This document shows, in pieces, positions 1 to 5,380 of a DNA stretch of 5,821 bases (the stretch's first letter is position 1; the number at the start of each line of letters is the position of its first letter). Position numbers and translations under genes: made by a program. Origin of the DNA: an uncultured Roseburia sp. (GTDB lineage Bacteria > Bacillota > Clostridia > Lachnospirales > Lachnospiraceae); the NCBI GenBank assembly GCA_947564765.1, contig CANODN010000143.1, forward strand, positions 1 to 5,821. The letters are read 5' to 3'. The notes beneath the pieces are model-generated. The model saw only the letters and a list, made by a program, of their open reading frames with translations, searched no databases and was not told the DNA's origin.

Positions 1-713
1 TTATATTCACAGGAATCACTGTCTAATGCAGCAATCAGTTCTCCCATCTGCTGCGCCCGAAGACCCATGTCTTCCCAGCTTAAATGTGTGTTATAAAAAG
101 CGATTTCTTTTCCATCCTTTTCAATTAACACTCTCTGGAAACAGCGTGGCTCGATCGGTCCTTTTTCGCTGACTGCATCTAAGGCGTCTACCGTTGCCTG
201 GTCATCCGGATTGTTATTAAAATATGCATCCTTTAACTCCTGTGCAAGCTCTTCGCCCTTAAAATCAGTGCCGACTAATTCTGTGAAAGCCGAATCCTTA
301 ATTTCAAATTTGGAAATAGTGGCAATACCGTATTCGCCACCCTGGAAACCGATCGCATTTGTGTAAAAATAATCCGTATAAGGATCGGATGCGAATTTCT
401 CCGCCATATTGTAGTTGTTGCGGATTGTGTTGTTATCAACTTCCTGAATACCGAGGATCTCAACATTGTTGTCTGCCATGAGCTTACTCTGGGCTTCTAC
501 GTCAGGCTGGGATTTGGCGTCAATATTGAAGGTGCCTACAGTTAATGTTACTCCATCTGCTGTCGTTTCTGTTGCTTCATCTTCAGATGCCTCAGATACT
601 TCTGTTGTCTTTGGAGTGTTTGTTTCCTCCTGTGATTGCTGTGCTGACTGGGAACATCCGCCTAATAATACGGCAGAGATCATAAAAACAGATAAGAATT
701 TCATTTTTTTCAT
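1..713 (-). CDS. EEP-family (endonuclease/exonuclease/phosphatase) lipoprotein, 3' end outside the window
   Basis: This is the N-terminal 237 residues of a probable secreted metal-dependent phosphoesterase anchored to the outer face of the cell membrane. Residues 1-20 form a lipoprotein signal: a basic start (MKKMK), a hydrophobic run, and lipobox L17-G18-G19-C20, with C20 the predicted lipidated cysteine. Residues 21-55 are a Ser/Thr/Glu/Gln-rich linker without a fold. The EEP fold starts at about residue 56. Visible family motifs are TFNI (61-64, with N63), GIQEV (88-92, with E91 as expected metal ligand) and NTHL (208-211, with catalytic-type H210), followed by LRAQQ. The later GDxN and SDH motifs would lie beyond the window edge. 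Start 713 is preferred over the in-frame ATG at 704 because AAGGAG lies 10 bases upstream of it. Members act on nucleic acids, phospholipids, sugar phosphates or inositol phosphates, and the substrate cannot be read from this part. The gene lies downstream of the topoisomerase operon, behind a likely terminator, so it is probably a separate transcription unit. The family call is firm; the function is not. Confidence 0.88.
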   Translation of the reverse strand, partial: MKKMKFLSVFMISAVLLGGCSQSAQQSQEETNTPKTTEVSEASEDEATETTADGVTLTVGTFNIDAKSQPDVEAQSKLMADNNVEILGIQEVDNNTIRNNYNMAEKFASDPYTDYFYTNAIGFQGGEYGIATISKFEIKDSAFTELVGTDFKGEELAQELKDAYFNNNPDDQATVDALDAVSEKGPIEPRCFQRVLIEKDGKEIAFYNTHLSWEDMGLRAQQMGELIAALDSDSCEY

Positions 714-723
714 TTTGTTTTCT

Positions 724-729
724 CTCCTT
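724..729 (-). promoter_or_regulatory. Ribosome binding site deciding the EEP lipoprotein start
   Basis: The minus strand reads AAGGAG here, 10 bases before the ATG at 713-711. The alternative ATG at 704-702 would be 19 bases away, which is too far. The longer start also gives the usual basic n-region of a lipoprotein signal. Confidence 0.8.
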
Positions 730-897
730 TTCTTTTATTTTTTGAAAAATGAATCCATCGTATGATCGTAAAACTCCCACCCTGTAAAACTTAAATCCCG
801 TTATGATACACTCCCTCCCAGATAATTGCAGTCTGATCGAAAGCGTTCATGAAATCCGTCTTACGGTCATACTTGTTTTTACGCACAAAAACATAAC

Positions 898-944
898 ATG
901 GATACTATAAAAAGTCAATCAAGGTTTCTTTTTACAGTATCCAT
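898..944 (-). terminator. Long stem-loop, probable transcription terminator of the parE-parC operon
   Basis: Two 17-base arms (898-914 and 928-944) are complementary around a 13-base loop. Read as minus-strand RNA, all 17 positions pair, one of them as a G-U wobble; read as plus-strand RNA, that position is an A-C mismatch. This favours a role in transcripts coming from parC. The structure begins 76 bases after the parC stop codon, follows an A-rich stretch and is followed by a T-rich but interrupted tail (TGTTATGTTTTTG). The stem is A+T-rich and the T run is not immediately adjacent, so it is not a textbook intrinsic terminator. The plus-strand side also has a T run (CCTTTTTT), so it could work in both directions. 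Confidence 0.6.
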
Positions 945-1020
945 TCCTTTTTTGCAATGAGGATATTTCCATTCTAAAGCATGTCCTGAAATTGCTTTTC
1001 GACAAATCGTAAAAACAGTC

Positions 1021-3261
1021 TTATCCGCGCTTTACACCTTTCGTATCTCTGCTTCCGATCCGAAGCCGGTTCAGCTCCAGTTCTTTATCCTTCAACATGA
1101 TTTTTATATTTTCTCCCGGCATCATCAGATACGTTTCTGAAATTTCATCATCTCCGGAAAGCTTCATTCCCCGGACACCAATGGCCCCCTTTTTCTTCTC
1201 CGGTATACAGGAAGCCTCCAGCCGGAGAAACATGCTTTTCTTTGACTGCAGCACAAGATGCAGTCCTTCTTCGTAAACGCCGATTTGAATCACTTCATCG
1301 CCGTCTCCAAGCTTCGTCGCCGCCGTTGTCCGTTTGGCAACGTCAAACTCCGCTCCGGATACGATTTTCAGCATTCCGGACTTTGTAACAAATAACAGTT
1401 TCTGCTCCTTCATCTGCATCAGAGAAGCTACAAAAATCAGATTCTCTTCACTGCTGTTATAATTGCTGACATTATCAATCGGCTGTCCCTTATCCCGAAA
1501 TTTACCGTAAGGAAGGTCTGCCACCTTTAACAGATGCATCTGTCCAAGATTTGTAAAAATTCCGATTTTATCCGTATTTTTACAGACAATCACACAGCGG
1601 TTCTCGCTGTCCGCCGCTTCTTTATTCCGTTCATAAGCAGTTACATCAATCGTTCTGGCATAACCGAACCGATCCATTAAAAAGACAACTTCCATTTCTT
1701 CCATTTTCGGTTCTTCCAATATAATTTCTTTGCCGTTTTCAATCGTCGTTTTCCTTGGAATGGCATACTCTTTTTTAAAAGCATCCAGCTCTTTGATAAT
1801 CACCTTCGCCATTGCGGCACGGCTGCCTAAAATGGTCTCGTATTTTTCAATATTTTTCAAGGTTGTTTCGTGGTCTTTCATAAGAGCTTCGATTTCCAGA
1901 CCGATTAATTTATACAGCCGCATTTCCAGAATCGCCGTTGCCTGCCGCTCCGTAAAACGAAGCTGCGCAGCCTGTTTTTTAGATTTTTCACTTTTAAATT
2001 TAATATTTCCTGTAGTTCCTTCCACCAGACAAGCCTTTGCTTCTTTGATATTTTTGCTCCCCCGCAGGATTTCAATAATCAGATCGATCACGTCACAGGC
2101 TTTGATTAAGCCCTCCTGAATTTCTTTTTTCTCCAGCTCCTTTTGCAGAAGCGTCTTATATTTTCTTGTGGCGATCTCATACTGGAAATTGACATGATGT
2201 CTTATCATCGGCACAAGTCCCATAGTTTCCGGTTTGCCGTCTGCTACTGCCAGCATATTTACGCCAAAGGTATCTTCCAGTCTTGTTTTTTTATAGAGAA
2301 GATTGCAGATCCGCTCCGCGTCTGCGCCCCGCTTTAATTCAATGACAATACGGATGCCTTCTTTGGAGGACTGATTGGAAATATCCACAATATCTGTTGT
2401 CTTTTTCGTCTCTACCAAATGATAAACATCATTCAAAAATTTGCCGATGCCAAGGCCGATCATAGTATAGGGAATTTCTGTAATAACGATTTTTTCTTTT
2501 CCGCCTTTTCCCTTTTCAATTTCCACTCTTCCCCGAATTTTTATTTTTCCTGTTCCGGTAGAATAAACAGAAAGCAGATCATCCTTGTTGACTACGATTC
2601 CTCCTGTGGGAAAATCCGGCCCCTTGATGTATTCCAGCATCTGTTCCGTATTGATATCGGGATTTTTCATATAAGCTTTTACGCCTTCTATGACCTCTCC
2701 GAAATTATGGGGCGGTATGCTGGTAGCCATACCCACGGCAATTCCTTCTGCTCCGTTAATTAAGATATTAGGTACCTTAACCGGAAGCACCAAAGGCTCC
2801 TTCTCCGTCTCGTCAAAATTCGGACCGAAATCCACTACATCCTTGTCCAGATCTGAAAGATAGGCTTCCTGAGTAATTTTTTTCAACCGGGCTTCCGTAT
2901 AACGCATAGCAGCTGCGCCGTCTCCCTCGATGGAACCGAAATTGCCATGTCCGTCTACCAGAGGCATTCCTTTTTTAAAATCCTGTGCCATAACAACCAA
3001 TGCATCATAAATAGAGCTGTCGCCATGAGGATGATATTTACCCATAGTATCTCCCACAATACGGGCACATTTCCGGTAAGGCTTATCATATCGGATTCCC
3101 AGCTCATACATATCATAAAGCGTCCTGCGCTGCACCGGCTTCAAACCGTCCCGTACATCCGGAAGCGCCCTTGCGATAATTACACTCATAGCATAATCAA
3201 TATAAGATTTCTGCATAAGCTCCGAATATTCTGTTCGGATAATCTGTTCCGTCTCATTCAT
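1021..3261 (-). CDS. parC: DNA topoisomerase IV subunit A (ParC); GyrA-like paralogue possible
   Basis: This is the DNA cleavage and rejoining subunit of a type IIA topoisomerase, which passes one duplex through a transient double-strand break and, with ParE, unlinks daughter chromosomes. The 746 residues are complete. The winged-helix/breakage region spans about 1-350 and holds the catalytic Y121 in AAMRYTEARL with R120 beside it, the HPHGDSSIYD quinolone-pocket segment (77-86) and the intercalating I174 in AEGIAVGM. S82 and D86 stand at the positions equivalent to E. coli GyrA S83 and D87, the fluoroquinolone-sensitive type. TEIPY is at 261-265. A coiled-coil and gate region covers about 350-500. 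A beta-pinwheel C-terminal domain follows from about 520, with RFGYARTIDV and GAIGVRGMKL. No QRRGGKG-type GyrA box is visible where blade one should carry it (about 540-550), and the length matches ParC rather than the longer GyrA; both support ParC. The start follows AAAGGA at 3272-3277 with a 10-base spacer. It lies 131 bases downstream of parE and is probably cotranscribed with it. Confidence 0.85.
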   Translation of the reverse strand: MNETEQIIRTEYSELMQKSYIDYAMSVIIARALPDVRDGLKPVQRRTLYDMYELGIRYDKPYRKCARIVGDTMGKYHPHGDSSIYDALVVMAQDFKKGMPLVDGHGNFGSIEGDGAAAMRYTEARLKKITQEAYLSDLDKDVVDFGPNFDETEKEPLVLPVKVPNILINGAEGIAVGMATSIPPHNFGEVIEGVKAYMKNPDINTEQMLEYIKGPDFPTGGIVVNKDDLLSVYSTGTGKIKIRGRVEIEKGKGGKEKIVITEIPYTMIGLGIGKFLNDVYHLVETKKTTDIVDISNQSSKEGIRIVIELKRGADAERICNLLYKKTRLEDTFGVNMLAVADGKPETMGLVPMIRHHVNFQYEIATRKYKTLLQKELEKKEIQEGLIKACDVIDLIIEILRGSKNIKEAKACLVEGTTGNIKFKSEKSKKQAAQLRFTERQATAILEMRLYKLIGLEIEALMKDHETTLKNIEKYETILGSRAAMAKVIIKELDAFKKEYAIPRKTTIENGKEIILEEPKMEEMEVVFLMDRFGYARTIDVTAYERNKEAADSENRCVIVCKNTDKIGIFTNLGQMHLLKVADLPYGKFRDKGQPIDNVSNYNSSEENLIFVASLMQMKEQKLLFVTKSGMLKIVSGAEFDVAKRTTAATKLGDGDEVIQIGVYEEGLHLVLQSKKSMFLRLEASCIPEKKKGAIGVRGMKLSGDDEISETYLMMPGENIKIMLKDKELELNRLRIGSRDTKGVKRG

Positions 3262-3296
3262 TTCCGCAAATTCCTTTCCTTATTCTTGCGCATCAT
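3258..3296 (-). other. Possible 12-codon upstream reading frame overlapping the parC start
   Basis: On the minus strand, an ATG at 3296 (or 3293) opens a frame reading MMRKNKERNLRK that stops at TGA 3260-3258, so its end overlaps the parC ATG in the arrangement ATGA. Such overlaps often couple translation of neighbouring frames. No good ribosome binding site precedes it, and a frame this short can arise by chance, so I treat it as a possible leader rather than a gene. Confidence 0.2.
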
Positions 3297-3326
3297 TTCC
3301 GCGCATAAAGGGATACCCGAAGGGTA
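3275..3326 (-). repeat. 52-bp tandem repeat, copy A (parC-proximal)
   Basis: Copy A matches copy B at 51 of 52 positions; the one difference is C at 3294 against T at 3346. Read as minus-strand RNA, the unit holds two possible hairpins: ATACCC-TTC-GGGTAT (six perfect pairs, 3312-3326) and a weaker TGCGC...GCGCA stem around a nine-base loop (3287-3305). The minus strand also contains an ATG at 3306 opening the eight-codon frame MRGNDAQE, ending in TAA at 3280. The near identity of the copies indicates a recent duplication. Confidence 0.9.
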
Positions 3327-3378
3327 TTTCCTTATTCTTGCGCATTATTTCCGCGCATAAAGGGATACCCGAAGGGTA
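3327..3378 (-). repeat. 52-bp tandem repeat, copy B (parE-proximal)
   Basis: This copy abuts copy A directly and repeats both of its stems (the ATACCC-TTC-GGGTAT hairpin lies at 3364-3378). Its eight-codon frame on the minus strand (3358-3332) reads MRGNNAQE, because of the single base change. A further 11 bases of the unit (3379-3389, TTTCCTTATTC on the plus strand) continue towards the parE stop before the match ends. Since 52 is not a multiple of three, the repeat shifts reading frame from copy to copy, which argues against it being part of one coding sequence. Confidence 0.9.
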
Positions 3379-3392
3379 TTTCCTTATTCCAT

Positions 3393-5315
3393 CTACACAT
3401 CAAGCTCCGCATCCTTTGCATGCTCATAAATAAACATCTTTCTCGGCGGAACCTCCGTCCCCATCAGCATTTCCGTCACATCAGAAGCCATTCTGGCATC
3501 TTCAATCTCAACTCGTTTCAAAATCCTTGTCTTCGGATCTAACGTTGTCTCCCACAGCTGCTGCGCATCCATTTCTCCAAGTCCTTTATATCTCTGCAAA
3601 GTAAAACTGCCCTTATGCCTTTTTCTGTATTTTTCCAAAGCGGCATCATCATAAAGATATTCCTCCTCTCCTCTGGAAGGAATCGCCTTATACAAAGGCG
3701 GCATGGCAATATAAACATGTCCCTCAAAGATCAGCTCCGGCATAAAACGGTAAAACAACGTCAACAACAGGGTAGAAATATGCGCTCCGTCCACATCTGC
3801 ATCCGCCATAATAATAATCTTGTCATACCGAAGCTTTGTGATATCGAAATCATTGCCATAGCCCTCGGAAAAGCCGCAGCCAAAGGCATTGATCATTGTC
3901 TTAATCTCTGCATTTGCCAGCACTTTATCAATACTTGCTTTTTCCACGTTTAAAATTTTACCCCGGATCGGCAGGATTGCCTGGAAATTACGATCTCTTG
4001 CCGTCTTTGCAGAACCGCCTGCGGAATCTCCCTCTACGATAAAAATTTCACAAATCGAAGCATCCCTGCTCTCACAGTTTGCCAGCTTCCCATTGGAATC
4101 AAAGGAAAATTTCTGTTTTGTTAAAAGATTGGTTCTGGCTTTTTCTTCGCTTTTACGGATTTTTGCCGCTTTTTCCGCACAGCCAATGACTGCCTTTAAG
4201 GTTTCTAAATTTTTATCAAAATAAAGCTGTATCTCGTCTCCTGTGACCTTTCCCACTGCCCGGGACGCATCCTGATTATCCAGCTTTGTTTTTGTCTGCC
4301 CTTCAAACCTGGGAGCCGGATGCTTGATCGAGATCACTGCCGTCATTCCGTTTCTGACGTCCGTTCCGGTAAAATTCGCATCTTTCTCCTTTAAAATATT
4401 AAGCTCTCTTGCATACTGGTTGATCACGGTTGTGAAGGTCGTCTTAAATCCGGTGAGATGTGTTCCTCCTTCTGCATTGTAAATATTATTACAGAACCCC
4501 AGTACATTTTCATGAAATTCATTGGTATACTGGAAAGCCGCCTCTACCGTAATCCCTTCGGTCTCCCCTTTAAAATAAATTACATCGCAGATTACGTCCG
4601 CCTTTTTATTCAAATCCTTCACAAATCCACGGATACCGTCGGTTTCATGATATTCGATATGTTCCGTCTCCACGCCCCGTTTATCTTCAAAAACAATGGT
4701 AAGCTCCGGATTCAGATAAGCCGTTTCATGCATTCTGCTCTTAACTTCCTCTGCTTTGAACCTTGTTTTTTCAAAAATTTCACCATCCGGCAGAAAATTA
4801 ATTTTCGTCCCCGTCTTTTTTGTTTTTCCAAGCTTCGGCAAAAGGCCGTTTTCTAATTCTACCGTAGGGATTCCTCTCTCATAACGGTCATGGTGAATGT
4901 ACCCTTCTCTGCTGATTTCCACATCCATGTACACAGAAAGCGCATTCACCACAGAAGAACCTACACCGTGCAGCCCGCCGCTTGTTTTATACACGGAATC
5001 GTCAAATTTGCCGCCGGCATGCAGTGTCGAAAATACAAGACGTGCCGCAGACATGCCCTTTTCATGCATTCCCACCGGAATCCCCCGCCCGTTATCCTCA
5101 ATCGTACAGGAGCCGTCTTTTTCCAGAGTAACGAATATCGTATCACAAAAGCCTGCCAGATGCTCGTCCACCGCATTATCTACAATTTCATATATTAAAT
5201 GATTTAAGCCTTTGCCGGAAACACTGCCGATATACATGCCGGGACGCTTCCTGACAGCCTCAAGCCCTTCCAATACTGCAATGCTGCTTGCATCATACGC
5301 CTCTTTCCTTGCCAT
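3393..5315 (-). CDS. parE: DNA topoisomerase IV subunit B (ParE); GyrB-like paralogue possible
   Basis: This is the ATPase subunit of the type IIA topoisomerase whose A subunit is encoded next. ATP binding closes the N-terminal gate and drives strand passage. The protein is complete at 640 residues, normal for ParE or Gram-positive GyrB. The GHKL ATPase domain (about 1-220) shows KRPGMYIG (23-30), catalytic E43 with N47 in YEIVDNAVDE, DNGRGIP (74-80) and the ATP lid GGLHGVG (113-119). The transducer domain (about 220-390) ends with QTKTKL (340-345), whose lysines contact the ATP gamma-phosphate. The TOPRIM domain (about 420-540) carries EGDSAGG (428-434, with E428) and the metal-binding DADVD (505-509). 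QRYKGLGEM is at 574-582. RGKILNVEKA (451-460) is closer to GyrB usage than to the RGKVINTEKA of B. subtilis ParE, and an Ala (A504) precedes DADVDG where Thr is common. The start is set by AAGGAG at 5327-5332, 11 bases upstream. A strong promoter lies just ahead. Confidence 0.85.
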   Translation of the reverse strand: MARKEAYDASSIAVLEGLEAVRKRPGMYIGSVSGKGLNHLIYEIVDNAVDEHLAGFCDTIFVTLEKDGSCTIEDNGRGIPVGMHEKGMSAARLVFSTLHAGGKFDDSVYKTSGGLHGVGSSVVNALSVYMDVEISREGYIHHDRYERGIPTVELENGLLPKLGKTKKTGTKINFLPDGEIFEKTRFKAEEVKSRMHETAYLNPELTIVFEDKRGVETEHIEYHETDGIRGFVKDLNKKADVICDVIYFKGETEGITVEAAFQYTNEFHENVLGFCNNIYNAEGGTHLTGFKTTFTTVINQYARELNILKEKDANFTGTDVRNGMTAVISIKHPAPRFEGQTKTKLDNQDASRAVGKVTGDEIQLYFDKNLETLKAVIGCAEKAAKIRKSEEKARTNLLTKQKFSFDSNGKLANCESRDASICEIFIVEGDSAGGSAKTARDRNFQAILPIRGKILNVEKASIDKVLANAEIKTMINAFGCGFSEGYGNDFDITKLRYDKIIIMADADVDGAHISTLLLTLFYRFMPELIFEGHVYIAMPPLYKAIPSRGEEEYLYDDAALEKYRKRHKGSFTLQRYKGLGEMDAQQLWETTLDPKTRILKRVEIEDARMASDVTEMLMGTEVPPRKMFIYEHAKDAELDV

Positions 5316-5326
5316 AGTCTTTCTAT

Positions 5327-5332
5327 CTCCTT
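5327..5332 (-). promoter_or_regulatory. Ribosome binding site of parE
   Basis: The minus strand reads AAGGAG, 11 bases before the parE ATG at 5315-5313. The protein beginning there starts with MARKEAYDASSI and reaches the conserved KRPGMYIG motif at residue 23, which fits this family. Confidence 0.75.
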
Positions 5333-5350
5333 TTTGCCCAATATTTCCAT

Positions 5351-5379
5351 ATTATACCTAAGATCAAAAAAATTGTAAA
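5351..5379 (-). promoter_or_regulatory. Sigma-A type promoter for parE-parC
   Basis: On the minus strand, TTTACA (5379-5374, 5 of 6 matches to TTGACA) and TATAAT (5356-5351, perfect) are separated by 17 bases. Transcription would start near 5344 and give a leader of about 29 bases ahead of parE. The -35 begins one base after the TAA of the upstream MocR gene, so parE-parC has its own transcription start. No repressor site or attenuator is visible between promoter and gene, which suits steady housekeeping expression. Confidence 0.88.
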
Positions 5380-5380
5380 G

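Larger units (their letters stand above)
714..1020. other. Non-coding stretch between parC and the EEP lipoprotein gene
   Basis: No convincing gene is seen on either strand in these 307 bases. The part nearest parC contains the stem-loop at 898-944, listed separately. The part nearest the lipoprotein gene should hold that gene's promoter and leader, but no strong promoter stands out. The best -10 candidate on the minus strand is TATCAT at 803-808 (5 of 6 matches to consensus), with only a poor -35 (CTGCAA, 826-831) at 17-base spacing. Closer to the gene there are short direct repeats: GTTTTAC twice (minus strand of 784-790 and 768-774) and ACGAT twice (765-769 and 757-761). A small CCGT/ACGG palindrome lies at 856-866. 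None of these is strong enough to call as a site. Confidence 0.6.
3262..3392 (-). other. parE-parC intergenic region made mostly of a tandem repeat
   Basis: The 131 bases between the parE stop and the parC start are longer than is usual inside a two-subunit operon, and 115 of them (3275-3389) are taken up by two copies of a 52-bp unit plus an 11-base start of a third. No convincing promoter is seen on the minus strand, so parC transcription is inferred to come from the promoter ahead of parE. The parC ribosome binding site (AAAGGA, minus strand of 3272-3277) overlaps the parC-proximal end of the repeat by three bases. Confidence 0.75.

Noticed and set aside
275..780. Open frames at minus 275-466, plus 466-765 and minus 592-780 overlapping the lipoprotein gene
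   Set aside because: The overlapping minus-strand frame from 713 has a ribosome binding site, a lipoprotein signal and EEP motifs. The others are out of frame with it and resemble nothing.
3312..3326. UUCG tetraloop in the repeat hairpin
   Set aside because: Closing the loop as C(UUCG)G shifts the register and loses the outer pairs; the six-pair stem with a UUC loop fits better.
1730..3360. Plus-strand open frames of 64-137 codons opposite parC (1730-2119, 2143-2337, 2419-2763, 2947-3360)
   Set aside because: They lie antisense to a clearly conserved gene, show no recognisable family and have no supporting signals. The last one ends inside the tandem repeat, so its tail is simply translated repeat.
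3312..3378. Intrinsic terminators formed by the ATACCC-TTC-GGGTAT hairpins
   Set aside because: The stems are only six pairs and are followed on the minus strand by CCCTTTATGCG rather than a T run. Strong termination before parC would also be unexpected in a subunit operon; partial attenuation stays possible and is noted as a finding.
3275..3389. CRISPR array
   Set aside because: The copies are contiguous with no unique spacers between them, there are only two full units and no cas genes are present.
3539..5202. Further open frames on both strands inside parE, such as plus 3615-3953, 4458-4856, 4890-5198 and minus 3539-3727, 4961-5176
   Set aside because: They are alternative-frame or antisense readings of the conserved topoisomerase gene with no independent evidence.
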